This document shows positions 20,343-29,282 of a stretch of DNA of 64,000 nt, piece after piece. Source of the stretch: Lentisphaerota bacterium (GTDB lineage: Bacteria > Verrucomicrobiota > Kiritimatiellia > UBA8416 > JAIOPI01); assembly GCA_021413965.1 (NCBI GenBank), contig JAIOPI010000006.1, forward strand, positions 1 through 64,000. The letters are read 5' to 3'. The position numbers and the translations under genes are program-made. The first letter of the stretch is position 1. Each line of letters starts with the position of its first letter. The notes below the pieces were generated by a model. It saw nothing but the letters and a program-made list of their open reading frames with translations, was not told the DNA's origin and made no database searches.

Positions 20343-21986
20343 TCATGGCCCAGTCGCTTGCGGCAGCAATACGACGTAGAAGGGCAAGCCGCGCGCCCCG
20401 AAATGATCCAGCACGGCTTTAGTCGGCGGATCGCTGGGATCTTCAGCCCGATACTTCACCTTCACAAATCCCGCCAGTCGAGCTTGTACGGCGGCGTCCA
20501 TGAACGTCGTCTTATCCATGTGCAGGCAATTCTTACACCAGCTGGCCCAGAAATCGATAAAGACCGGGCGGCCCTCCCGCCGGGCCACTGCCAGCCCGTC
20601 GTCCAGGGACGTGAACCAGTCGCCTTCCGCCGGCGCTGACGCGACCGCGTCTCCCGCCGCCGGCTGTCGGGCGGCGCTACGCTCACGCAACAACGATAGG
20701 CCAAGGCGGCCGTACCATAGGGCAACGAGCACAATGATCAGGCCGAACGCCATCTTGATTCGCTCCATCCAACGGCCGGGCCGTGGCAGCACGGACATCC
20801 CGGCGCCAGCCAGCGGCCATGGAAGGGCCATGCCGGCTCCCAGCAGGAACGGAAGCAACAAGCCGGCCTGGTGACCGCGGCGGTATAGATCGGTCGCCAT
20901 GAGTACCACGGCAATCACCACGGGCGCCACGCAAGCCCCCGCCAACAGTGCGGCCACGCCGCCCAGCAGCAGCGCGGTCCACAACCCACCCCGCCCGCCG
21001 CCGCTGGAGCCCAGCCCGGATTGAAAACGGGAGAAATCGATGTGAATGACATCGAACATCCCAAGGGCGAGCACAAGAAAGATGACCGCGATCGCGATGT
21101 TGAACCATGGGGAGGCGTTCAGCGTGCCGAAGCTCGCCCCCGTCAGGACGACAACCACCCCCAAGATCCCGTACACCAGGGCAATCCCGACGCCGTACGC
21201 CGAACCAAGGGCGAGTCCGCGCCACCGCGACCCCGCCCCCGCGCCTGCGCCGATGATGGCCAAGTTCACTGGAATCATGGGCAAGACGCAGGGCGTTAGA
21301 TTCAACAGGAGTCCTCCCAGAAGGATCAGCAGGCTGGCCACCCAAATGCCCCGCTTCTCAAACGCTTCCTGGATAGGACTTTTGGCCGCCCCCTCACCCT
21401 TCTCGCCGCGATCGAGAAAGGCGACGAATGCTGCGCTCGGGACAAAGCCCGAGGTCGTCGCCCCAATGCGAAACCGCCTAATCTCGTCCTGCCATGACAC
21501 CGACTGCGGGGGCACTGGAATAGGCCCTGCCCTAGCATCAAGTGCCTGCAAGGCGGCTTCCGCCGACTGGGGAACACCACCCGTCACGGTCAGCCGGCGT
21601 TTGGCAGGCAGAAAGCAGACGGTCTCGTCGCAGGCCTGGAACCGAACATCCAGGTCCATGGCTTGTACCGCGGCGGGCGATACGGTGTAGGTCAGCGTGA
21701 AATCGTGGTCATATACACGCTCCATCTCATCCGTAAACGTGTCTTTCTTCTCCTTTGCGGGAGGAATGTCGATCGCCTGCAGCGTGATGGCGCCAACCGG
21801 GACCACCGCAATCCGGTTCGCGTACAAGGTGTATCCAGCGGGCACGCGAAAATCGACCACCAACAGGCGCCCGGCTGCCACCTCGCGCCAAGCGGCCGAG
21901 ACGCCGACGTTGTCCTGGGCACGGGCAAGTCCAACGCCAAGCAACAGGACCACGGCCATGCTTACCGCGTGACGCATGCGATTCAT
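20343..21986 (-). CDS. dsbD: Thiol:disulfide interchange protein DsbD
   Basis: Moves electrons from cytoplasmic thioredoxin to periplasmic proteins. All three DsbD parts are present in 547 residues: a signal peptide and N-terminal immunoglobulin-like domain with C119 and C124 (FQACDETVCFLP), a membrane domain of about eight helices (about 212-435) with C233 in NLTPCVLPMIP and C352 in LAGACVAPVV, and a C-terminal thioredoxin domain with the CxxC pair C484/C487 (FWASWCKNC). All catalytic cysteines are in place. It lies between zwf and ferritin on the same strand. Confidence 0.93.
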   Translation of the reverse strand: MNRMRHAVSMAVVLLLGVGLARAQDNVGVSAAWREVAAGRLLVVDFRVPAGYTLYANRIAVVPVGAITLQAIDIPPAKEKKDTFTDEMERVYDHDFTLTYTVSPAAVQAMDLDVRFQACDETVCFLPAKRRLTVTGGVPQSAEAALQALDARAGPIPVPPQSVSWQDEIRRFRIGATTSGFVPSAAFVAFLDRGEKGEGAAKSPIQEAFEKRGIWVASLLILLGGLLLNLTPCVLPMIPVNLAIIGAGAGAGSRWRGLALGSAYGVGIALVYGILGVVVVLTGASFGTLNASPWFNIAIAVIFLVLALGMFDVIHIDFSRFQSGLGSSGGGRGGLWTALLLGGVAALLAGACVAPVVIAVVLMATDLYRRGHQAGLLLPFLLGAGMALPWPLAGAGMSVLPRPGRWMERIKMAFGLIIVLVALWYGRLGLSLLRERSAARQPAAGDAVASAPAEGDWFTSLDDGLAVARREGRPVFIDFWASWCKNCLHMDKTTFMDAAVQARLAGFVKVKYRAEDPSDPPTKAVLDHFGARGLPFYVVLLPQATGP

Positions 21987-22009
21987 CTTTCCGTGCCCGG
22001 CCCGCCCGA

Positions 22010-22525
22010 TCAGGCCTGCGAGCCGACAGCAGGCGCAAATTGACGCGTGGCCAATTCCTTGTCCACAAGGAAGAGCCCCTCGCCATGACTTCCCGCCAGC
22101 TTGAACATGTCGAGAATGGCGCGAGCCTGATTCTCTTCCTCGACCTGTTCAGAAACAAACCACTGCAGAAAGACCGCTGTCGCGTTGTCTTTTTCCTGCA
22201 AGGCCAAACCGGCCAAATCGTTGATGTTTTGGGATAATTTGCGCTCGTTTGCCAGCGACATCTGGAACATCTGAAGGGGTGATTCGTATTCCGCCGGCGG
22301 CTGGCCAACGGCGCCCAGAATCGCGTGCTCCCCCTGGCTGTTCACGTAGTCGAAAACTTTCCGGGCATGCACGAGTTCTTCCTGCATTTGCACAAAGAAC
22401 CAGTTGGCAACGCCGCGCAAACCGATGAAGGCCGCATAGGACGACATGGCCAGGTAACGATAAGCAGAATCCAGTTCTGCGTTGATCTGCTGGTTAAGAG
22501 CATCGCGCATTGTCTTGCTGATCAT
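22010..22525 (-). CDS. ftnA: Bacterial non-heme ferritin
   Basis: Iron storage protein of 171 residues. Ferroxidase-site residues are visible as E17 (NAELDSAYRYLAMSSY), E50 and H53 (FFVQMQEELVHARKVFDYV) and later Glu/Gln in SEQVEEENQARAILDM. The length and C terminus match FtnA rather than bacterioferritin (no heme Met position evident) or Dps. It is 23 bp upstream of dsbD, so the two may be co-transcribed. Between this gene and the next (22526-22746) I see no further gene. Confidence 0.93.
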   Translation of the reverse strand: MISKTMRDALNQQINAELDSAYRYLAMSSYAAFIGLRGVANWFFVQMQEELVHARKVFDYVNSQGEHAILGAVGQPPAEYESPLQMFQMSLANERKLSQNINDLAGLALQEKDNATAVFLQWFVSEQVEEENQARAILDMFKLAGSHGEGLFLVDKELATRQFAPAVGSQA

Positions 22526-22746
22526 GAGAGTCCTTGCTTGAAGATTGCCGCCATCACCCGTGATTCAGGCAGTTTAACGCCTCATGGATGATGTATCAAG
22601 CACGGGCGGTCACGTCATTCGAGGGCATGACACAAGCGACGTCGGAAAGGTTGAGATCATCCGCCCGCCGGGCCAGCCGCCCCCTGTGCACACACCCCCA
22701 CCCTTGACGCTCACCGCCGCAACGCGCGTCCAATGTCGTCCCGGAC

Positions 22747-22974
22747 TTAATCCTCGCCCGCCACGGTGCTCGTTTCCCATGCGCCGCGCGATTTGCGCGC
22801 CACCATTTCGCGCTCCGCCTGCGACCGGATTTTATAGGCGCAATCACGAATCACGCCAAAGAGGATCGCACAACCGTCGTCATGAGTTTCTGTTTCTCCC
22901 TGGTCAGCCAACACAGTCAACTCCTGAGCGGCGAGCAGCGCCTTGCGAACAAACTTCGTGCTGATGCACGTCAT
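22747..22974 (-). CDS. Small uncharacterised protein (75 aa)
   Basis: Starts MTCISTKFVRKALLAAQELT with GGGGTGG just upstream and continues with VLADQGETETHDDGCAILFGVIRDCAYKIRSQAEREM. The composition is that of a real small helical protein, with three cysteines, but I do not recognise a family. A possible sigma-54 type promoter lies about 40 bp upstream of its start. The longer in-frame extension to 23049 lacks a better ribosome binding site. Confidence 0.55.
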   Translation of the reverse strand: MTCISTKFVRKALLAAQELTVLADQGETETHDDGCAILFGVIRDCAYKIRSQAEREMVARKSRGAWETSTVAGED

Positions 22975-23010
22975 GGTCCACCCCTTTGCTCCACTGAACG
23001 CCATCTTGGT

Positions 23011-23025
23011 GCTTAATCCATGCCA
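23011..23025 (-). promoter_or_regulatory. Candidate sigma-54 promoter
   Basis: On the minus strand TGGCATGGATTAAGC has the GG and GC dinucleotides at exactly the spacing of the -24/-12 consensus TGGCACGN4TTGC, with AA instead of TT before GC. It is placed about 37 bp upstream of the 75-aa gene, and a sigma-54 activator gene lies just upstream in the same orientation. One imperfect motif is weak evidence. Confidence 0.3.
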
Positions 23026-23190
23026 AGGTGGCAATTTCCCTCGCGCCAAATATCAACCAATTGATGGCCAAATACTTGTGACGCAGGAGTAACGAACGGT
23101 GGCGTCAGGTGTGTTCCAATTCCCAGGAACGCGTGGGACAGTTGACACACGCGGGACGCAATGAGACACGAACCGCAGGGCGGCGGAACG

Positions 23191-24906
23191 TCAGGACTCG
23201 ATCCCGGCGTCCTCGAGGAAGCGATAAAGCGTGGCCCGCGAGACGCCGAGCTCGCGCGCGGCTTCCAGCTTGTTTCCGCCAGCCCTGCGCAACGCTTCGC
23301 GCACCCCATCGACGGTTAACTTCCGGCGTCGACCGGTCTTCTCGTCCGCGCGGCGGAGCTGCCGACCAGGGGGCAGGTGCTCTGGCTGAATCTCCTCGTC
23401 ATGGCACTTCACCAGGGCGAACTGCAACCAGTTCTGAAGCTCGCGCACGTTGCCTGGCCAGTCGTGCGCCATCAACACCTCCATGGCCGCCGCAGACACG
23501 CGGCGCACCGGACGGTTTGAACCGCGCGCAATCTGTCCCAGCAGGAAGTCCACGAGTAGCGGCAAATCGCTCTTGCGCTCGCGCAGCGCCGGCAATTGGA
23601 TCGGCACCACACTCAGTCGGTAAAAGAGGTCCTCTCGAAACCGGCCTTCGAGGATTTCTTCCGTCAGATCCTTGTTGGTGGCGCTGATGATTCGGACATC
23701 CACTTTCACGGTCTGCTCGCTGCCAACGCGCTCAAAGGTCCCCTCCTGCACGACGCGGAGAAGCTTGACCTGCATGGCCAGCGAAATATCGCCAATCTCA
23801 TCAAGGAAGATGGTGCCTCCATCCGCCAATTCAAAGCGGCCCTTCTTGTCGCGGATCGCTCCGGTGAAGGCGCCCTTCACATGACCGAAGAGTTCACTTT
23901 CAAGCAGTGACTCCGGGAGCGCGCCACAATTGACCGGCACGAAGTGCTTGTCGCGGCGCGGGCCCTCGTTGTGAATGGCCGCGGCAACCAATTCCTTGCC
24001 GGTCCCGCTTTCCCCTTCGACCAGCACCGGCACGTTGACGTCGGCCAATTCGCGGATTAGTTCGAAGACGGCCAACATCTTCTCATGGCGCCCGATAATG
24101 CCGGAGAAGCGCGACGTTTCCGCCACCTGCCGCTCCATCGCACGATCCCGGCGGACGTCCTGAAAGGACAGCAGGGTGCCCATTTCACGACCGGTCCCAT
24201 CCCGCACCGGCACAATCCGGCAGAACACCAGGCGCCGCTCGCCGCCCCGAATGGTAATCTCGACTTTCTCGTAAGGCGCGGCCTGGGCATCGGCCGTGCG
24301 CCGGCCCGGCAGGCAGGCTTCCGGGAACAGCAGCGTGCAACTCTGATTCAGCACGGCCCGCGAGCCGTAGCCCGTGATGGCCTCGGCCGCCTGGTTGAAA
24401 TACATGACCCGCCCTTCATGGTCGGTCACCATGATGCCATCCGAAATGCTGTTGAGAATCGAGTGCGTGCGGGCACGGGTATCGACAAACGCCCCGAAGT
24501 ACCCCTTGGCAAAGAAATCGTCAACCAGGCCGCGGATGCGATCGCGCGTGGCGCGGAACGTGCGCAGCACCTCGTCATCGGCGCCTTTGACGGCATCCGG
24601 ATCGGCGATGTCCCAATGCACCCACTCGGGCCGGCCGGCCAGCAGCAGAGGCGAGGCGGTGCGCGCGCCCAGATCGATGACGATGTCGACCGGTTGATCG
24701 GATTCGGCCGAGAGCGCCTTGGCCTTGCTGTTTGAAATGTCGATGCCGACTTCGGCCATGACCTTGATGGCCATGGGGTGTATCACCGACGGCGCAAGTC
24801 CGGCACTGCGCAGACCGACATCGGTCAAAGGGCGGGCGCGGGCGAACCCTTCGGCCATCTGGCTGCGCGCATCATTGCGAGCGCAGAGAAATAGGACATG
24901 AATCAT
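23191..24906 (-). CDS. Sigma-54-dependent activator with N-terminal low-molecular-weight phosphatase domain and PAS domain
   Basis: A 571-residue multidomain regulator. Residues 1-135 form a low-molecular-weight phosphotyrosine phosphatase/arsenate-reductase fold with the P-loop C8-X5-R14 (FLCARNDARSQMAEG) and the likely general acid D102 (HWDIADP). A PAS domain spans about 145-258. The AAA+ sigma-54 interaction domain spans about 268-500, with Walker A GESGTGKE (298-305), the sigma-54 contact loop GAFTGA (345-350) and Walker B FLDE. A Fis-type HTH closes the protein (EAARELGVSRATLYRFLEDAG). Cysteines used by thioredoxin-linked ArsC are absent (VIDLGARTASPLLL there), so phosphatase or ligand sensing is more likely than arsenate reduction. 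Its start overlaps the valS stop (ATGA), indicating coupled translation. Confidence 0.92.
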   Translation of the reverse strand: MIHVLFLCARNDARSQMAEGFARARPLTDVGLRSAGLAPSVIHPMAIKVMAEVGIDISNSKAKALSAESDQPVDIVIDLGARTASPLLLAGRPEWVHWDIADPDAVKGADDEVLRTFRATRDRIRGLVDDFFAKGYFGAFVDTRARTHSILNSISDGIMVTDHEGRVMYFNQAAEAITGYGSRAVLNQSCTLLFPEACLPGRRTADAQAAPYEKVEITIRGGERRLVFCRIVPVRDGTGREMGTLLSFQDVRRDRAMERQVAETSRFSGIIGRHEKMLAVFELIRELADVNVPVLVEGESGTGKELVAAAIHNEGPRRDKHFVPVNCGALPESLLESELFGHVKGAFTGAIRDKKGRFELADGGTIFLDEIGDISLAMQVKLLRVVQEGTFERVGSEQTVKVDVRIISATNKDLTEEILEGRFREDLFYRLSVVPIQLPALRERKSDLPLLVDFLLGQIARGSNRPVRRVSAAAMEVLMAHDWPGNVRELQNWLQFALVKCHDEEIQPEHLPPGRQLRRADEKTGRRRKLTVDGVREALRRAGGNKLEAARELGVSRATLYRFLEDAGIES

Positions 24907-27602
24907 GTGGCGAGCGTGTCCAGCAACCGCGTGAGTTTGTCTTTGTTCTCAAGCAATTCCTGGCGGCGCGCCTGCTGGCGCTCGACGACCTCAGGGGGCG
25001 CCTTGCTCACAAAGCCCTGGTTGGCCAGTTTGGCGCTGGTGCGGTCCAAATCCTGCAGCAGCGCCGTCAGCTGGGTGTTCAAGCGGCCTCGTTCCGCCTC
25101 CACGTCCACCAGCCCTTCCAGGGGCATGTACAACGTGCCCAATTTGCTCAGGGCACTGGGTGCCGCGCGCGGCGGTGTGAGCCCCGGATCAATGACGAGA
25201 GACTCCGCCTTCAACATGGACGCCAGGCTGGTCATGTCTCCTTGCAGAAGTGCGGCCGCCTGCTCATCGACGGGCTTGATCAAGAATTTCACGGACTTGC
25301 CGGCGGCCAAATTGTAGTCTGCCTTGAGCGTTCGCCCGGCGCGAATCAGCTCGTGCTTGTCATTCACGTACGCCACCCAGCGCACATCCACTCCGGCGGC
25401 GGTGCGGCCGGCATTGTCCGGGATCACCGGCCATGAGCTGAGCATGATGAATTCCGTTTCCGTGCCATAGCCCATCGCATGCCAGAGTTCCTCGGTGACG
25501 AAGGGCATCATGGGGTGCAGCAATCGCAGGGCGTTGGCAAACGCGTAATGCATGATGGCGATGACCGGCGCCTTTCGCGCCTGGTCGTCGCTGTAGAGCG
25601 CATCCTTCGCATATTCCACATACCAGTCACAATATTGGTGCCAGATGAACTCATACAGCGCGAGGGCGGCGTCGTTGAACCGATACGCCTCAAGACTCGC
25701 GTTGCAGGATTCGATGCCCGCCCACAACTGGGCCAGCAGATGCTGATCGTCCGGGCTGAGGGTGGCGCCGGCCCAGGGCGCAGGTCCGCAGCCTTGCCAG
25801 GTCGCCGCACCGGGCGGCGGCACTTCGCCATGCATTTGCATGAAGCGGGCCGCGTTCCAAAGCTTGGTGGCAAAATTGCGACCGATTTCGAACTTCTCAT
25901 CCGAAACGTAGACATCCTGCCCGGTCGCCGTGATCATCATCAGACTGAAGCGCAGAGCATCTGCACTGAAACGCTCGATGATCGCCAGCGGATCGATCGA
26001 GTTGCCCAGGCTCTTGCTCATCTTCTGGCCGCGATCGTCGCGCACCGTGCCATGGATGTAGACCTGCCGGAACGGAACATCTCCCATGAATTCCAAACCC
26101 GCCATGACCATGCGCGCCACCCAGAAGAAGATGATCTCGGAGGCGGTGGCCAGATCATGCGATGGATAATAGTACGTCAGGTCCGCCGTCTGGTTCGGCC
26201 AGCCAAAGGTGCTGAACGGCCAGAGCCACGACGAGAACCACGTGTCCAGCACGTCCGGATCCTGCACGATCTCCTGCTTCGCGCACTTGGGGCAGCTCAC
26301 GGGCTGTCCTTTCGCCGCCCAGACATGCTCGCACGATTGGCACGTGAACACGGGGATGCGGTGGCCCCACCAGATCTGGCGCGAGATGCACCAGTCACGG
26401 ATGTTCACCATCCAGTCCGTGTACACCTTGTTCCAGCGCGCCGGTGTGAATTTGACCCGCCCGCTTTGCACCGCCTCGAGGGCTGGCCCCGCCAAAGGCT
26501 GCATGCGCACGAACCATTGCGGTGAGAGCCTCGGCTCCACCACGGTATGACACCGGTAGCAGTGCCCCACGGCATGCTGGTGGGCGACAATCTTCTCCAG
26601 GAGGCCGGCGGCCTTGAGGTCCGTCAGGATTCGCTTGCGCCCTTCCGCCCGGTCCAGCCCCGCGTAGGGACCGGCCTCGGCGTTCAGCGTCCCGTCCGGA
26701 TTCATCACGTTGATCGAGGCCAGACCATGACGGCGGCCCAGTTCAAAGTCATTCGGATCGTGGGCCGGCGTCACTTTGACGGCACCGGTTCCGAACTCGC
26801 GATCCACAAAGTCGTCGCACACCACGACGAGTTCGCGTCCCAGAATGGGCAGGCGCAGCGTGCGGCCGTGCAGGCTGGCATACCGCTCATCCTTTGGATT
26901 AACGGCTACGGCCACGTCTCCCAGCAGGGTTTCAGGGCGCGTCGTCGCGACCACGACGTGGTCGCGGCCATCGCTCAGGGCAGGCCCCGGCGAGAGCGGG
27001 TAACGAATGTAGTAAAGTTGGCCCTGCGTGTCGCGGTGTTCGCTCTCCTCGTCCGACAGCGCCGTCTGGCATCGGGGACACCAGTTGATGATGTAATTGG
27101 CCCGGTAAATCAGGCCCTTGTCGAACAGGCGTACGAAGACCTCGGCCACGGCATCGCTCAGCCCGGCATCCATCGTGAAGCGCTCGCGTTCCCAATCGCA
27201 GGACGCGCCCATGCGCTTCAGCTGGCCGATAATCGTGTTGCCGTACTGTTCCTTCCAAGCCCATACCCGCTCCACAAACGCATCGCGTCCGAGATCCTGG
27301 CGGGACTTGCCCTCCTGGCGAAGCGCGCGTTCCACCACGTTCTGCGTGGCAATGCCCGCGTGATCCGTGCCCGGCATCCAGACCACATTGCGCCCCTGCA
27401 TGCGCCGCCAGCGCACCAGGATGTCCTGGATCGTATTGTTGAGCGCATGCCCCATGTGCAGGATGCCCGTCACGTTCGGGGGCGGGATGACGACGCAGTA
27501 GGGAGTTCCGCCGCGCGTCGCATCGCTGTGAAAGGCTCCGGCCTCAAGCCAGCGCTGGTACCACTTCGGTTCCACGGTCTGCGGATCGTAGTGCTTTTCC
27601 AT
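24903..27602 (-). CDS. valS: Valyl-tRNA synthetase
   Basis: Charges tRNA-Val. The 899-residue class I enzyme has the HIGH-type motif PPPNVTGILHMGHALNN (about 40-56), the editing-domain segment TTRPETLLGDVAVAVNP, a zinc-finger-like CQSC...CPKC pair in the connective region, KMSKSLGNSIDP for KMSKS, and a C-terminal coiled coil (LVDVEAERGRLNTQLTALLQDLDRTSAKL). The start MEKHYDPQTVEPKWYQRW is typical. The downstream regulator gene overlaps its stop by 4 bp. Confidence 0.96.
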   Translation of the reverse strand: MEKHYDPQTVEPKWYQRWLEAGAFHSDATRGGTPYCVVIPPPNVTGILHMGHALNNTIQDILVRWRRMQGRNVVWMPGTDHAGIATQNVVERALRQEGKSRQDLGRDAFVERVWAWKEQYGNTIIGQLKRMGASCDWERERFTMDAGLSDAVAEVFVRLFDKGLIYRANYIINWCPRCQTALSDEESEHRDTQGQLYYIRYPLSPGPALSDGRDHVVVATTRPETLLGDVAVAVNPKDERYASLHGRTLRLPILGRELVVVCDDFVDREFGTGAVKVTPAHDPNDFELGRRHGLASINVMNPDGTLNAEAGPYAGLDRAEGRKRILTDLKAAGLLEKIVAHQHAVGHCYRCHTVVEPRLSPQWFVRMQPLAGPALEAVQSGRVKFTPARWNKVYTDWMVNIRDWCISRQIWWGHRIPVFTCQSCEHVWAAKGQPVSCPKCAKQEIVQDPDVLDTWFSSWLWPFSTFGWPNQTADLTYYYPSHDLATASEIIFFWVARMVMAGLEFMGDVPFRQVYIHGTVRDDRGQKMSKSLGNSIDPLAIIERFSADALRFSLMMITATGQDVYVSDEKFEIGRNFATKLWNAARFMQMHGEVPPPGAATWQGCGPAPWAGATLSPDDQHLLAQLWAGIESCNASLEAYRFNDAALALYEFIWHQYCDWYVEYAKDALYSDDQARKAPVIAIMHYAFANALRLLHPMMPFVTEELWHAMGYGTETEFIMLSSWPVIPDNAGRTAAGVDVRWVAYVNDKHELIRAGRTLKADYNLAAGKSVKFLIKPVDEQAAALLQGDMTSLASMLKAESLVIDPGLTPPRAAPSALSKLGTLYMPLEGLVDVEAERGRLNTQLTALLQDLDRTSAKLANQGFVSKAPPEVVERQQARRQELLENKDKLTRLLDTLAT

Positions 27603-27646
27603 ATGTGATTCCGACGCCCGTGCGGCATCCCGCCGCCGTCGTCGCC

Positions 27647-29260
27647 TCAGGCGGACGGCGTTGCGCCCTGCCGGCGTGCCTTCTCTTCCTCACGAAACAG
27701 CTTGTACTCGACGCTGTCCACCAGCGCCTCCCAGGAGGCTTCGATAATATTCCCCGACACGCCGACCGTCCCCCATGTCTCGCGACCGTCGCCGGACTCG
27801 ATGATGACCTGGGTCTTGGCCGCGGTCGCCTCCTCCGGGTCGAGAATCCGCACGCGGAAATCCGTCAGAAACACCTTGGCAATTTCGGGATAGAACCGCA
27901 TCAACGCCTTGCGCAACGCAGAGTCGAGTGCATTGACGGGGCCGTCGCCATCCGCCACCGTCTGCTCCATCTCACCGTTCACCCGCACCTTGATCGTCGC
28001 CTCCGACAGGCAGGGCTCTTCCTTCCCGCGCTTCTCCACGATCACGCGGAACCCTTCCAGCTCAAAGAACGGTTTGTGCTCCTTCAACACTTTCTGAATC
28101 AATAGGCGGAAGGACGCATCAGCGGCTTCAAACGTGTAGCCCTTGCTCTCCAGGCGCTTCAGCGCCGCCAGGATCTCGCGCGCCTCCTCTGGCGACGCAT
28201 GCTTGCCGACACCCAGTTCGATCGCCTTCAGCAGAACGTTGCTGCCACCCGACAGCTCGGAGATCAGGATGTGCCGCTCGTTGCCTACCGCCGCCGGATC
28301 GATGTGCTCAAACGTCCGCGGATTCTTCTGCACGGCGTTGGCGTGCTGCCCCGCCTTGTGTGCAAACGCACTCTGGCCGACGTAGGGGGCGCGCGAATCG
28401 TGGCGCTGATTCGTCAATTCGTCGACAAACAGCGACACCTCGCGCAGCGTGCGCAGTTGCCCCGACTGCACGGCCGTGCAACCCATCTTCAACTCGAGGC
28501 TGGCGATCACGGGAATGAGGTTCGCGTTGCCGGTCCGCTCGCCAAATCCATTGATGGTGCCCTGAACCTGGCTGGCCCCGGCCCGAACGGCCTCGAGGCT
28601 GTTGGCCACGCCGAGTCCGATATCGTTGTGCGCATGAATGGCCACGGGCACGCGCACCGCGGCCACCACGGCCTGCGTAATGGCATGGATTTCGTGCGGC
28701 AGGGAACCCCCGTTGGTATCGCACAACACCACACTGTCCGCGCCGCCATCAATGGCCGCCTGCAGCGCCGCCAGGGCGAAGTCCGGACTTTCCTTGTAAC
28801 TATCAAAGAAGTGCTCGGCATCGAACAACACTTCGCGCCCGTGATCCTTGAGGTATTGCATGGTCTCGCGGATCATGGCGAAGTTCTCGTCCGCCGTCGT
28901 GCGGAGGACCTCGCGCACGTGCATGGCCCAGGACTTCCCGACGACGGCCACGGCAGGCGTGCCGGCGGCCAGCAGGCTCTGCAGCATGGGATCATCGTGG
29001 ACGCGCGTGTTGGCGCGGCGGGTGGCACCGAAGGCCACGACGCGCGCGTGCTGCATCGGCTTGCTCATCACCTGCCGGAAGAACTCCATGTCCTTCTGAT
29101 TGGACCCGGCATAGCCACCCTCAATGTAGTCCACGCCCAGCTGGTCCAGGCGCTCGGCCAGGCGCAACTTGCCCGCCGCGGAAAACGCGATGCCTTCGCC
29201 CTGGGCGCCGTCGCGCAGGGTGGTGTCATAGATGGCGATCTTGCGCCCGTTAGCCGTCAT
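27647..29260 (-). CDS. cimA: Citramalate synthase
   Basis: Condenses acetyl-CoA and pyruvate to (R)-citramalate, the entry to isoleucine via the pyruvate route. The 537-residue protein has an HMGL-like barrel (IYDTTLRDGAQGEGIAFSAAGKLRLAERLD), the metal/substrate segments DAEHFFDSYKESPDFAL and LCDTNGGSLPHE, HAHNDIGLGVANSL, and a LeuA-type regulatory domain at the C terminus. These features match the long CimA type (TIGR00977-like) rather than 2-isopropylmalate synthase. It sits with lysC and hom in an amino-acid synthesis run. Confidence 0.9.
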   Translation of the reverse strand: MTANGRKIAIYDTTLRDGAQGEGIAFSAAGKLRLAERLDQLGVDYIEGGYAGSNQKDMEFFRQVMSKPMQHARVVAFGATRRANTRVHDDPMLQSLLAAGTPAVAVVGKSWAMHVREVLRTTADENFAMIRETMQYLKDHGREVLFDAEHFFDSYKESPDFALAALQAAIDGGADSVVLCDTNGGSLPHEIHAITQAVVAAVRVPVAIHAHNDIGLGVANSLEAVRAGASQVQGTINGFGERTGNANLIPVIASLELKMGCTAVQSGQLRTLREVSLFVDELTNQRHDSRAPYVGQSAFAHKAGQHANAVQKNPRTFEHIDPAAVGNERHILISELSGGSNVLLKAIELGVGKHASPEEAREILAALKRLESKGYTFEAADASFRLLIQKVLKEHKPFFELEGFRVIVEKRGKEEPCLSEATIKVRVNGEMEQTVADGDGPVNALDSALRKALMRFYPEIAKVFLTDFRVRILDPEEATAAKTQVIIESGDGRETWGTVGVSGNIIEASWEALVDSVEYKLFREEEKARRQGATPSA

Positions 29261-29282
29261 GACTCTGATCTCCCGCGCATGC

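Noticed and set aside
22584..22964. A 126-residue plus-strand frame between ferritin and the 75-aa gene
   Set aside because: Arg/Pro-rich with no ribosome binding site and antisense to the better-supported 75-aa gene.
23191..23600. The phosphatase domain as an arsenate reductase
   Set aside because: The paired resolving cysteines of thioredoxin-linked ArsC are missing and no ars genes lie nearby, so only the fold is claimed.
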